The translations under genes and the position numbers were made by a program. Positions 6,790 through 14,464 of a stretch of 28,459 nt of DNA are shown here, one piece after another. Where the stretch lies: positions 1 to 28,459 of the forward strand of contig CAJKPX010000027.1 in NCBI GenBank assembly GCA_905201895.1. The letters are read 5' to 3'. The number at the start of each line of letters is the position of its first letter. The stretch's first letter is position 1. The notes under the pieces are model-generated. The model was not told the DNA's origin. It searched no databases and saw nothing but the letters and a program-made list of their open reading frames with translations. Origin of the DNA: an uncultured Eubacteriales bacterium (lineage in GTDB: Bacteria > Bacillota > Clostridia > Oscillospirales > CAG-272).

Positions 6790-7506
6790 TTACTCTTTAC
6801 GGGGGTCAATGTACTTTGCAGCATCATTGAATCTACCGTATGTTCCCTTAGCCTTCTCGTAAGCCTCGTTCGGCTCCATGCCCTTCTTGATGAAGTCGGT
6901 CATCTTGCCAAGCGATACGAACTCGTAGCCGATCACTTCGTTGTTCTCGTCCAGAGCCATTCTGGTGCAGTAGCCCTCGGTCATCTCGAGGTAACGAACG
7001 CCCTTTTCCTTGGTTCCGTACATCGTACCAACCATCGAACGCTCACCCTTACCAAGGTCCTCCATGCCGGCGCCGATGACGAGACCGCCCTCGGAGAATG
7101 CGGACTGGCTGCGACCGTAAACGATCTGCAGGAAGAGCTCTCTCATTGCGGTGTTGATTGCGTCGCAAACAAGGTCGGTGTTGAGAGCCTCCAGCAGGGT
7201 CTTGCCGGGGAGAATCTCAGCTGCCATAGCTGCGGAGTGGGGCATGCCCGAGCAGCCGATGGTCTCAACGAGGGCTTCCTCGATGATGCCGTTCTTGACG
7301 TTGAGCGAGAGCTTGCAGGCACCCTGCTGAGGTGCGCACCAGCCCACACCGTGGGTGTATGCCGAAATATCGGTGATCTGTTTTGCCTGGATCCACTTGC
7401 CTTCCTCGGGCAGGGGAGCAGGACCGTGGTCGCAGCCCTTTTTAACCACGCACATGTTCTGAACCTCAAGGCTCTGTGCGTAAGGGCATTCACTTACGTT
7501 GCTCAT
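6790..7506 (-). CDS. NifU-like iron-sulfur cluster assembly scaffold protein
   Basis: A 238-residue protein with a NifU/IscU-type core at about residues 50-125. Candidate cluster ligands are C57 and C64 (VGWCAPQQGACKLSL), C85 (ETIGCSGMPH) and C114. An N-terminal extension carries further cysteines (C7, C19, C25). The C-terminal part (EMTEGYCTRMALDENNEVIGYEFVSLGKM) is not part of classical IscU and fits the longer scaffold form found beside GGGtGRT genes. The start follows AAGGAG at 8 nt. It lies 54 nt after pduL and 17 nt before GGGtGRT. It probably delivers or builds a cluster for its operon partner, which is inference from context. Confidence 0.85.
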   Translation of the reverse strand: MSNVSECPYAQSLEVQNMCVVKKGCDHGPAPLPEEGKWIQAKQITDISAYTHGVGWCAPQQGACKLSLNVKNGIIEEALVETIGCSGMPHSAAMAAEILPGKTLLEALNTDLVCDAINTAMRELFLQIVYGRSQSAFSEGGLVIGAGMEDLGKGERSMVGTMYGTKEKGVRYLEMTEGYCTRMALDENNEVIGYEFVSLGKMTDFIKKGMEPNEAYEKAKGTYGRFNDAAKYIDPRKE

Positions 7507-7560
7507 GTTTTTATCTCCTTATTTTTTGTTTTTCAGAATTTATGCTTTGGAGCGATCGGC

Positions 7561-8139
7561 TCAAGCGAGAACCTCGCCGTATACCTCTCCAAACGCTGCT
7601 GCTGCATTGCACTCATCGGTGTCGATGTGCATTGCAAGCGCAAACTTGGGGCTCACGCGGCAAACAACGTCATCAAAGATCGTGGTGCGCGCCTCGCTCG
7701 TAACCTTCACCTTCACAACCTGCTTGTCGGCAACGCCAAATGCCTCGGCGTCAGCGGGGGTCATGTGGATGTGTCTCTTCGCGATGATCACGCCCTCGGT
7801 GATCTCAATCTCGCCTGCGGGGCCAACCATCTTGAGCCCGGGCGTACCTGCGGTGTCACCGCTCTCGCGTACGGGAACTGCCTTGAGTCCGAGTGCGCGC
7901 GCGTCGGTGAAGGAGAGCTCAACCTGGTTTGCGGGTCTCGTGGGACCAAGCACGCTCACTGCCAACGTGCCCTTGGGGCCAACCAGCGTGATCTTCTCGT
8001 TGCCGGCTGCAAACTGTCCGGGCTGGCTCAGATCCTTTTTTACAGTCAGCTCTGCGTCTTTTCCGTAAAGAGCCTTTACGGCTTCCTCTGTCAGATGGAT
8101 GTGTCTGGCGGAGGTTTCAACCAAAACCTTCTTTTCCAT
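7561..8139 (-). CDS. pduL: Phosphate propanoyltransferase (PduL-type phosphotransacylase)
   Basis: A 192-residue PduL enzyme that interconverts acyl-CoA and acyl-phosphate. Both zinc-binding motifs are present: ARHIHL (H13, H15) in the first beta-barrel domain and KRHIHM (H123, H125) in the second, with ITEGVIIAKRH before it. There is no long N-terminal microcompartment-targeting peptide and no shell genes are nearby, so this is the cytosolic form that can replace Pta. The ATG at 8139 is preferred over the upstream in-frame ATG because AAGGAAGG precedes it. It is the first gene of the operon with the Fe-S scaffold and GGGtGRT protein. Confidence 0.92.
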   Translation of the reverse strand: MEKKVLVETSARHIHLTEEAVKALYGKDAELTVKKDLSQPGQFAAGNEKITLVGPKGTLAVSVLGPTRPANQVELSFTDARALGLKAVPVRESGDTAGTPGLKMVGPAGEIEITEGVIIAKRHIHMTPADAEAFGVADKQVVKVKVTSEARTTIFDDVVCRVSPKFALAMHIDTDECNAAAAFGEVYGEVLA

Positions 8140-8171
8140 TATCAGAAACCTTCCTTGATGTATTTTCATTC

Positions 8172-8230
8172 GGGAAGGCACACTCCTTCCCATTCTTAAC
8201 TATTATACCATTTTTTTTCGCGCTTGTAAA
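8172..8230 (-). promoter_or_regulatory. pduL operon promoter and 5'-terminal hairpin
   Basis: Minus strand TTTACA (8230-8225), 17 nt, TATAAT (8207-8202). Transcription should begin near 8195, so the hairpin GGGAAGG-agtgtg-CCTTCCC (8191-8172) would lie at the very 5' end of the mRNA, where it may stabilise it. No riboswitch is recognised. Confidence 0.75.
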
Positions 8231-8315
8231 GCCTGTTTTTGAATATTTCTCCGCACATATTCAAACTTTTTGTTGGTTATACTAACAGAAAAACGAAAAA
8301 AGGCGGTTTTTGGGT

Positions 8316-9080
8316 ATGAGAGACGAGCGGGAAGATCGACGCGAGGAGGCGGAGGCGCGGCAGATCGAGCTGGATACGATTGCTGCGGGTGGCGGAAGTG
8401 TTGCCGAAAATCGGCACGAGCGTTTTCATTGTATTTCAATCATCGGACAGATCGAGGGGCATTTTCTATTGCCGGAAGGGCAAAAGGCGACCAAATACGA
8501 GCAACTTTTGCCGTTACTTGTGGAGCTTGAGGAGGATGCCGAAACCGATGGCATCCTGATCCTGCTCAACACGATGGGCGGCGACGTGGAGGCGGGGCTC
8601 GCACTTGCCGAGATGATTGCCTCCATGACAAAGCCAACCGTCTCGCTCGTGCTCGGAGGGGGGCATTCGATCGGTGTGCCGCTCGCAACCGCTGCAAAGC
8701 GCTCGTTGATCGTGCCGAGTGCAACCATGACAATCCACCCCGTCCGCATCAGCGGCATGGTGGTTGGGGTGCCGCAATCCTTTCGCTATATGAGCGAGAT
8801 GCAGAAGCGCATCGTGGGCTTTATCTGTGCACACTCGCATGCCGATGCGGAGACTTTAGAGCGGCTGATGATGCGTCCCGACCAGATTGCAACCGATTGC
8901 GGCTCGATTATCGAGGGGCGCGAGGCGGTTGAATACGGCATCATCGACGAGGTGGGCGGGCTCGACCGCGCTCTTGCCGTTTTGCGTGAAATGTGCGCGA
9001 AAAGCAAGCAAAACTCTCCCAAAAACAAGAATAAGAATTATTCTTTATCAAAAAACGAGAAAAAAGATGGGGAAAAGTGA
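8316..9080 (+). CDS. ClpP-like serine protease (TepA/YmfB type)
   Basis: A 254-residue ClpP/crotonase-fold protease. The catalytic Ser is in LVLGGGHSIGVP (S118), His in ATMTIHPVR (H141) and the likely Asp in QIATDCGSIIEGREAVEYGIID (D194). The oxyanion loop LLNTMGGDV is present. The N-terminal 35 residues are charged and the C-terminal 25 residues are lysine-rich and probably disordered. The ATG at 8316 follows AAGGCGG; a TTG two codons upstream is possible. TepA is annotated as a translocation-enhancing protein in Bacillus; its exact substrates are not known here. It is divergent from the pduL operon and has a poor -35 before TATACT at 8278-8283. Confidence 0.85.
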   Translation: MRDEREDRREEAEARQIELDTIAAGGGSVAENRHERFHCISIIGQIEGHFLLPEGQKATKYEQLLPLLVELEEDAETDGILILLNTMGGDVEAGLALAEMIASMTKPTVSLVLGGGHSIGVPLATAAKRSLIVPSATMTIHPVRISGMVVGVPQSFRYMSEMQKRIVGFICAHSHADAETLERLMMRPDQIATDCGSIIEGREAVEYGIIDEVGGLDRALAVLREMCAKSKQNSPKNKNKNYSLSKNEKKDGEK

Positions 9081-9101
9081 AAGAAAAAAGGGCATTGACT
9101 A

Positions 9102-9130
9102 TTGATTACCCGATTATATTATGTTATAAT
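9102..9130 (+). promoter_or_regulatory. Promoter of the exonuclease-thiI-aspS operon
   Basis: TTGATT (9102-9107), 17-nt spacer, TATAAT (9125-9130). Transcription should begin near 9137, giving a leader of about 157 nt before the first gene. Confidence 0.75.
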
Positions 9131-9140
9131 ATTAAGGTAT

Positions 9141-9255
9141 GGGTTCCTCGGGCGTAATTGCCTTTGGGTGGGAATCGTCGATTTTGGAGCAGGAGCCGAA
9201 TGGCCGGCGCGCATTTCAAAACCGACGCTTCTCATCCAAATCCACGCTCGAGTCC
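9141..9255 (+). ncRNA. Rod-like structured leader RNA, family not recognised
   Basis: The leader can fold into one long rod. The outer stem pairs 9147-9155 with 9244-9252 (9 of 9, one G-U). After a 7/3-nt internal loop, an 18-position stem pairs 9163-9180 with 9223-9240 (17 of 18, two G-U). TTTTG at 9182-9186 then pairs with CAAAA at 9217-9221, and a GCC/GGC apical hairpin lies at 9195-9204. There is no U-run after it, so it is probably part of the mRNA leader and not a terminated RNA. It could be a cis-regulatory element. A 6S-like RNA was considered because of the rod with an internal bubble, but not claimed. Confidence 0.5.
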
Positions 9256-9293
9256 CGAAAACGAACAGGAAAAAGAGGATAACGGATTTTAGG

Positions 9294-10376
9294 ATGAAGC
9301 ACACAATGAAATTGCGCTCGGGCGCAACGATCCCCCAGCTCTCGCCTGCGGAGGCAGAGCAAAAGCACTATCTGACGCGCAACGTTCTCAACCGCATGCA
9401 CCTGATGCCCTCGGGTGATCCGATCGCTTATGACGAGAACGGTGACGGCAGCATTACATATTTTTTCGATCCCGCACGCGTGGTAGAGGCACCGCCTGAG
9501 CTTTGGTATGCCCCCACGCAAAAGACCGAGACCTGCAAGCTCGAGTCGGGGGTTGAGATCGTGCGCATGAGCACCAAGCGCGCGGCAACCTGCGGCTATT
9601 ATACCCGCGAGCGGCTCTCTCAGATGAATTACGACGTGATCGAGGAGCCTGTTGCGTATACGCTCCGAAACGATCAGACGCCGATCTATTTTTACGATAA
9701 GAAAACGGCGGTTCGCCGCCCCTTGATGTGCGTGGAGTGCGGTAAGGACGTTCGCTATCGCCGCAAGCTCTGCCGTGCGTGCTTTGAGGCAGATCTTGCC
9801 ATTCGCCGCGCTGAGGGCGATGCGCACCGCAACGAGTTCTACGGCATGGAGCGCCGCCGCGTGCTCTTTTTCGACCTGGAGCTCACGGGTGTTTACACGC
9901 ATGACGAAATTCTTTCGGTCTCGATCGTGGACGGAACGGGCGAGGTGATTATGGACACGCTCGTCAAGCCTGCGCACAAAAAGAAATGGAAGCAGACCGA
10001 AAAGATCCATGGCATCACGCCCGATATGGTGGTTGACGCTCCCTCGCTCGATGAACTGATCCCTCGTCTGCGCGAGCTGTTTGATGCCGCAGAGATCGTG
10101 GTTGCCTACGGGATTTCCACCGATTACAGTCACATCAAATACATTTATGACACCGAACAGGAGCGCGAGGCACTGCACAAAAAGGCGCGCTGTGCCGCAA
10201 ACGAATTCGTGCGCTTCCAATCCGAGCACTATCCCGATATGGTGCATGCGTCGCTTGGTGATGCGATGGAGCGCCTGGGTGTTGAATGGGAGGGCGTGGC
10301 ACACACGTCGATCGCCGACACCATCGGATGTGCTAAGGTTTGGGAAAAGCTCTTCCCGCACTACTACAAGGATTGA
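9294..10376 (+). CDS. DnaQ-like DEDDh 3'-5' exonuclease with N-terminal zinc-ribbon region
   Basis: A 360-residue protein. Residues about 188-355 are a DnaQ/RNase T-type exonuclease: Exo I FFDLELTG (D194, E196), Exo II in IVVAYGISTDYSHIKY and Exo III HTSIADTIG with the DEDDh His. Residues 146-163 hold a four-cysteine ribbon, C-x2-C-x10-C-x2-C. The first 140 residues have no recognised domain. The start is uncertain: the ATG at 9294 is about 14 nt after AGAGGA, and the open frame continues upstream to 9102 only through the structured leader. First gene of the operon with thiI and aspS. The substrate (DNA or RNA) is unknown. Confidence 0.8.
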   Translation: MKHTMKLRSGATIPQLSPAEAEQKHYLTRNVLNRMHLMPSGDPIAYDENGDGSITYFFDPARVVEAPPELWYAPTQKTETCKLESGVEIVRMSTKRAATCGYYTRERLSQMNYDVIEEPVAYTLRNDQTPIYFYDKKTAVRRPLMCVECGKDVRYRRKLCRACFEADLAIRRAEGDAHRNEFYGMERRRVLFFDLELTGVYTHDEILSVSIVDGTGEVIMDTLVKPAHKKKWKQTEKIHGITPDMVVDAPSLDELIPRLRELFDAAEIVVAYGISTDYSHIKYIYDTEQEREALHKKARCAANEFVRFQSEHYPDMVHASLGDAMERLGVEWEGVAHTSIADTIGCAKVWEKLFPHYYKD

Positions 10377-10386
10377 GGAGGGCGGA

Positions 10387-10698
10387 ATGGATCGTTTTTT
10401 CGGACTTGATAAGCCTGCCTCTCTGATCGAGGGCGTGGCGCTGCTGACCACCGTTTACGGCAACGCCGAGCTTTGCATCATCCGCAGCATTCTCGAGGGC
10501 GAGGGCATTCCGTACCGCGTCCGCGACAGAGGCGCGGGTGGCGTGGTACGCCTCGTGGCTGGCGATTCACCCTTTGGCAGCGACATTCTGGTGCCCGAGG
10601 AAAAGCTGGAGGAGGCGCGTGAGCTGCTCGACGCCTTTCGCAACGCCGAGCCCTTGGAGAATTTTGAGGAGACAACGGACGGGGAGGGACAGGCATGA
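10387..10698 (+). CDS. DUF2007-like signal-transducing-type small protein
   Basis: A 103-residue soluble protein. The middle part has the DUF2007 pattern: LLTTVYGNAELCIIRSILEGEGIPYRVRDRG followed by the SDILVPEEKLEEARELL segment. The family is a ferredoxin-like fold of unknown role, sometimes called a putative PII-like signalling domain. An AGGAGGGCGGA site precedes the ATG. It lies 10 nt after the exonuclease and overlaps thiI by ATGA, so translation of the three is coupled. Confidence 0.75.
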   Translation: MDRFFGLDKPASLIEGVALLTTVYGNAELCIIRSILEGEGIPYRVRDRGAGGVVRLVAGDSPFGSDILVPEEKLEEARELLDAFRNAEPLENFEETTDGEGQA

Positions 10699-11873
10699 AA
10701 GAAATTTTACTTTGTAAATACGGTGAGATCGTGCTCAAGGGCGCGAATCGCCGATACTTTGAGGACACGCTTTGCAAAACGCTGCGCTTCCGTGCAAAGC
10801 ACTACGGTAGCTTCACGATCACGCGCTCGCAGAGCACGCTCGTGATCGAGCCCAACGATGAATTTGCCGATATCGACGGTATGTTCGAGTCGGCGTCCAA
10901 GGTGTTCGGCATCGTGGGCATCAGTCGCTGTGCGGTGTGCGAGAAGGACATGGCGGCGATCGAGGCAACCGTGAAGGAATATATCCCGTCCTTCCTTGAG
11001 GGTAAGCGCACCTTCAAGGTGGAGGCAAAGCGCTCGGACAAGCGTTTTCCGCTCGACTCGATGCAAATCTGTGCCGAGGTTGGAGGCTACGTGCTCGAGT
11101 CTGTGCCTCGCATCCGCGTCGACGTGCACAATCCCGAAATCATCGTTCACGTCGAGATCCGCGAATTTGGAGCGTATATCCACGCAGGACAGTTCAAGGG
11201 TGCGGGCGGTATGCCCGTTGGATCGAACGGCAAGGCGCTGCTTCTGCTCTCGGGCGGCATTGATTCACCCGTGGCAGGCTACATGATCGCAAAGCGCGGT
11301 GTTCAGATCGACGCGGTGCATTTTGAGTCCTTCCCCTACACGAGCGAGCTGGCGCGCGAAAAGGTGCTCGAGCTTGCACGCGAGGTGGCACAGTATGCAG
11401 GCTCGTTCAACGTGCACGTGGTCTCGCTCACCCATATTCAGGAGGAGCTGGTCAAAACCTGCGAGGAGGATTATTTCACCCTTCTTCTGCGTCGCTATAT
11501 GATGGCGATTGCCGACCGTCTGGCACACAAGCTCGGATGCGGCGGACTGATCACGGGCGAGAGCCTGGGGCAGGTTGCTTCGCAGACCATGCAGGCGATT
11601 GGTGTGACCGACCCCGTGGCAACACTCCCCGTGTTCCGTCCCTGCATTGGCATGGACAAGGACGAGATCGTGCAGATCGCGCGCAAGATCGGCACGTTTG
11701 AAACCTCGATTCAGCCCTACGAGGATTGCTGCACCGTATTTACGCCCAAGCATCCGCGCACGCGCCCCGAGCTTGCAAAGGTGTTGGCGGAGGAACAGAA
11801 ATTGGATTTTGAAGCACTTGTGCAGGAGGCACTCGACGGCGCATACGTCGAGCGTGTTCGCACCGAGTTCTGA
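10695..11873 (+). CDS. thiI: tRNA 4-thiouridine synthase ThiI
   Basis: A 392-residue ThiI. It adenylates U8 of tRNA and transfers sulfur, and in many bacteria also serves thiazole synthesis. It has an N-terminal ferredoxin-like and THUMP region (about 1-165), the PP-loop SGGIDSP (186-192) and the C-terminal YEDCCTVFTPKHP segment with the conserved cysteine pair. It lacks the C-terminal rhodanese domain of the E. coli enzyme, as is usual in Bacillota, so a separate cysteine desulfurase must supply sulfur. The start overlaps the preceding stop by 4 nt. A long open frame on the other strand is a codon-bias shadow. Confidence 0.95.
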   Translation: MKEILLCKYGEIVLKGANRRYFEDTLCKTLRFRAKHYGSFTITRSQSTLVIEPNDEFADIDGMFESASKVFGIVGISRCAVCEKDMAAIEATVKEYIPSFLEGKRTFKVEAKRSDKRFPLDSMQICAEVGGYVLESVPRIRVDVHNPEIIVHVEIREFGAYIHAGQFKGAGGMPVGSNGKALLLLSGGIDSPVAGYMIAKRGVQIDAVHFESFPYTSELAREKVLELAREVAQYAGSFNVHVVSLTHIQEELVKTCEEDYFTLLLRRYMMAIADRLAHKLGCGGLITGESLGQVASQTMQAIGVTDPVATLPVFRPCIGMDKDEIVQIARKIGTFETSIQPYEDCCTVFTPKHPRTRPELAKVLAEEQKLDFEALVQEALDGAYVERVRTEF

Positions 11874-11930
11874 TGGGCAGACGGTGAATTGTCCGGACGA
11901 AATCTCGTAAATACATTTCTTTTTGAAAAG

Positions 11931-11975
11931 TTTTGAAAGGATGTGGGGAAACTTTTTCAAAAGTTTTTCCACGAC
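11931..11975. repeat. Dispersed GGGGAAA/TTTCC hairpin element, inverted copy
   Basis: TTTTGAAAGG followed by an imperfect palindrome (11944-11971, GGGGAAAC...GTTTTTCC). This is the reverse-complement layout of the element at 28406-28459, which ends CCCCTTTCAAGAG after a similar stem. It fills most of the gap between thiI and the phosphoribosyltransferase and leaves no clear ribosome binding site before the latter. Confidence 0.55.
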
Positions 11976-11984
11976 GAAAAACAT

Positions 11985-12545
11985 ATGGAACAGAAATATT
12001 ATCACATGAACATCGCGGGCTGTGAGCGCGATCTGCCGCTTTGCCCGTTGAACGAAAATCTGATGATCGCGGGATTTGTCATTTTCGGCGATCCCGAGCT
12101 CACCACCGCTTGCGCCAAGGCGCTTCTTGACCGTGCTCCCGAATATGACTATCTCATTTCCGCCGAGGCAAAGGGCATTCCGCTCGTGCATGAGATGGCA
12201 CGCCTCGCGGGCAATCAAAAATATTTTCTCGCGCGTAAAGCTCCCAAGCTCTACATGACGGGCGTGCTTGAGGTCAACGTGCGCTCGATCACCACCGCCA
12301 AGGAGCAAAAGCTCTATCTTGACACCGCCGATGCTGCCATCATGAAGGGCAAGCGTATCCTGATCGTGGATGACGTGATCTCCACGGGCGAGTCTCTGCG
12401 TGCGCTCGAGGAGCTCGTTCGCACTGCGGGTGGTGAAATCTGCGGCAGAATGGCGATCCTTGCCGAGGGCGACGCACAGGAGCGAGAGGACCTGATCTAT
12501 CTTGAAAAACTGCCTCTTTTTGACAAAGAGGGAAAGGAAATATAA
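11985..12545 (+). CDS. Purine-type phosphoribosyltransferase
   Basis: A 186-residue type I PRTase. The PRPP-binding signature is ILIVDDVISTGESL (residues 125-138), and the hood/substrate segment is YLISAEAKGIPLVHEMARL. The arrangement resembles adenine or xanthine phosphoribosyltransferases, but the base cannot be fixed by eye. The open frame extends 14 codons upstream, but those codons come from the dispersed hairpin repeat, so I start at MEQKYY; MNIAGCERD, 7 codons later, is an alternative. Neither has a clear ribosome binding site. It is 2 nt upstream of aspS and shares its transcript. Confidence 0.8.
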   Translation: MEQKYYHMNIAGCERDLPLCPLNENLMIAGFVIFGDPELTTACAKALLDRAPEYDYLISAEAKGIPLVHEMARLAGNQKYFLARKAPKLYMTGVLEVNVRSITTAKEQKLYLDTADAAIMKGKRILIVDDVISTGESLRALEELVRTAGGEICGRMAILAEGDAQEREDLIYLEKLPLFDKEGKEI

Positions 12546-12547
12546 CT

Positions 12548-14347
12548 ATGGCTGAATTATTGACTGCAAAAGACAGACGTACCCACTATTGCGGTGACGT
12601 CAGAGAAACCGACATTGGCAAAGAGGTATGCGTGATGGGCTGGGTACAGCGTCAGAGAGACCTCGGCGCACTCATCTTTATTGACCTGCGCGACCGCACG
12701 GGCATCGTCCAGCTTGCCTTTGACAGCGAGACCGAAAAGGAAATCTTCGACAAGGCATTCGGCATTCGTGCCGAGTACGTGCTTGCCGTTCACGGAACGG
12801 TTCGCGCACGCGGCGAGGGTGCAACCAACCCCAATCTGCCCACGGGTATGGTAGAGGTGTTTGTTACCGAGCTTAAGATTCTCTCCGCCGCACAAACCCC
12901 TCCCTTTGAGGTTTCCGATGCGAAAAAGACCAAGGACGAGATCGCCCTCAAGTACCGTTACCTCGACCTGCGCCGTCCCTCGCTCCAGCGCAACATCAAG
13001 ATGCGCCACGATATTGCGAGAGTGGCACGCGAATATTACTACGAAAACGGCTTTTACGAGATCGAAACGCCTATGATGATCAAGTCGACCCCCGAGGGCG
13101 CGCGTGACTATCTCGTTCCCAGCCGTGTGCATAAGGGCAGCTTCTATGCGCTGCCGCAGTCGCCCCAGCTCTACAAGCAGCTTCTCATGCTCTCGGGCTA
13201 TGACCGTTACATTCAGCTCGCGCGTTGCTTCCGCGACGAGGACCTGCGCGCCGACCGTCAGCCCGAGTTTACGCAGATCGACCTGGAGATGTCCTTTGTA
13301 ACCCAGGAGGATATCATGGCAATGAACGAGGGCTTTATCAAGCGCGTATTCAAGGAAGTGCTCGGCGTTGAGATCGAGACGCCCCTGCCGCGCATCACCT
13401 TTGCAGACGCTATGAGTCGCTACGGCTCGGATAAGCCCGACACGCGCTTCGGCATGGAAATTCAGGACCTTTCCGAGACCGTTCGTGGTTGCGACTTCGG
13501 TGTGTTCACCTCTGCCATTGAGAACGGCGGATCGGTGCGCTGCATCGTGGCAAAGAACGCTGCCGCAACGCTCACGCGTAAGGAGATCGACAAGCTCACC
13601 GAGCATGCAAAGGGCATCGGTGCAAAGGGCCTTGCCTATATCCGTTGGGTGGACGATGCCCCCAACTGCTCGTTTGCAAAGTTCCTCACGCCCGATCAGC
13701 TTGACGCGATCCTTACCGCAGGCGGTATGGAGAAGGGCGACGTGATGCTCATTGTTGCCGATAAGAACAAGGTGGTTCTGCCCACGCTCGGCGCGCTTCG
13801 CACGCTGCTCGGCAAGAAGCTCGACCTGATCCCCGAGGGCAAGTTCAACTTCCTTTGGGTTGTGGAGTTCCCGTTCTTCGAGTGGAACGAGGATACCGAA
13901 AATTGGGATGCAATGCACCATCCCTTCACCATGCCTCTGCCCGAGTGCCTCGATTATCTCGAGAGCGATCCCGGCTCGGTTCGCGCACAGTGCTATGACA
14001 TGGTGCTCAACGGCGTGGAGCTGCTTTCGGGCTCGATCCGCATCACCGATTGGCAGCTGCAGGAGCGCATGTTCCGCGCACTGGGACTCACCACCGAGGA
14101 CATCGAGCGCAAGTTCGGCTTCCTTGTGGATGCATATAAGTACGGTGCACCGCCTCACGGTGGCTCCGGTATGGGTCTTGACCGCCTCGCAATGGTGATG
14201 TCGGGTGCCGACTCTCTGCGCGACGTGGTCGCATTCCCGAAGGTGCAGAATGCGAGCGAGCTGATGTCGCAGTGTCCCACCCCCGTCTCCGACGCCGACC
14301 TCGCCGTCCTCGGCATCGCCGTGACCGAGCGAGAAGATAAAGAGTGA
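12548..14347 (+). CDS. aspS: Aspartyl-tRNA synthetase
   Basis: A 599-residue class IIb aminoacyl-tRNA synthetase of usual bacterial length. It has an N-terminal OB-fold anticodon-binding domain (VMGWVQRQRDLGALIFIDLRDRTG), the class II motif 2 FRDEDLRADRQPEFTQ starting at residue 228, a bacterial GAD insertion around 300-420 and motif 3 GLDR at 543-546 in HGGSGMGLDRLAM. The start follows AAAGGAAA, 2 nt after the phosphoribosyltransferase stop. I cannot tell from sequence whether it is discriminating (AspRS) or also charges tRNA-Asn. It is the last gene of the operon and is followed by a dispersed hairpin, not a classic terminator. Confidence 0.96.
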   Translation: MAELLTAKDRRTHYCGDVRETDIGKEVCVMGWVQRQRDLGALIFIDLRDRTGIVQLAFDSETEKEIFDKAFGIRAEYVLAVHGTVRARGEGATNPNLPTGMVEVFVTELKILSAAQTPPFEVSDAKKTKDEIALKYRYLDLRRPSLQRNIKMRHDIARVAREYYYENGFYEIETPMMIKSTPEGARDYLVPSRVHKGSFYALPQSPQLYKQLLMLSGYDRYIQLARCFRDEDLRADRQPEFTQIDLEMSFVTQEDIMAMNEGFIKRVFKEVLGVEIETPLPRITFADAMSRYGSDKPDTRFGMEIQDLSETVRGCDFGVFTSAIENGGSVRCIVAKNAAATLTRKEIDKLTEHAKGIGAKGLAYIRWVDDAPNCSFAKFLTPDQLDAILTAGGMEKGDVMLIVADKNKVVLPTLGALRTLLGKKLDLIPEGKFNFLWVVEFPFFEWNEDTENWDAMHHPFTMPLPECLDYLESDPGSVRAQCYDMVLNGVELLSGSIRITDWQLQERMFRALGLTTEDIERKFGFLVDAYKYGAPPHGGSGMGLDRLAMVMSGADSLRDVVAFPKVQNASELMSQCPTPVSDADLAVLGIAVTEREDKE

Positions 14348-14417
14348 TTTTTTTGCGGGGGAAGGGAAGTGCCGAGATAGGTGCTTCCTTCCCCCGCGCT
14401 CCCATCCTTTTCAAGCC
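14347..14417. repeat. Dispersed T-run plus G/C hairpin element behind aspS
   Basis: Immediately after the aspS stop: a T7 run, then the stem GCGGGGGAAGG / CCTTCCCCCGC (14355-14397) and then CTCCCATCCTTTTCAAG. The T-run is on the wrong side of the hairpin for a plus-strand intrinsic terminator. The layout matches the element at 28406-28459 behind metG (T6, GTGGGG stem, ACCCCTTTCAAGAG). Confidence 0.6.
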
Positions 14418-14464
14418 TTGATCGGCTAAAATCGGGTATCTGAACGAAGCGGAGGTAACGTTTG

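Noticed and set aside
5735..6862. 375-residue open frame on the plus strand opposite the GGGtGRT gene
   Set aside because: Low-complexity, Cys/Gly/Val-rich translation with no family pattern; it mirrors the codon bias of the well-supported minus-strand gene.
9137..9293. 6S RNA
   Set aside because: The rod shape fits loosely, but the internal bubble is small (7/3 nt), there is no terminator at its end, and it runs directly into the exonuclease gene. Kept as an unassigned leader.
9102..9293. Upstream extension of the exonuclease gene from TTG at 9102
   Set aside because: It would begin inside the promoter and translate through the structured leader; the peptide has no family resemblance.
9216..10451. 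411-residue open frame antisense to the exonuclease
   Set aside because: Shadow of a gene with intact DEDDh motifs; no ribosome binding site at its start and no recognisable domain.
12557..14158. 533-residue open frame antisense to aspS
   Set aside because: The aspS frame has all class II motifs; the antisense frame is a shadow arising because TTA, CTA and TCA codons are rare in the GC-rich genes.
14341..14417. Intrinsic terminator of aspS
   Set aside because: The T-run precedes the stem on the plus strand, and on the minus strand an A-run follows it, so neither direction has the needed order.
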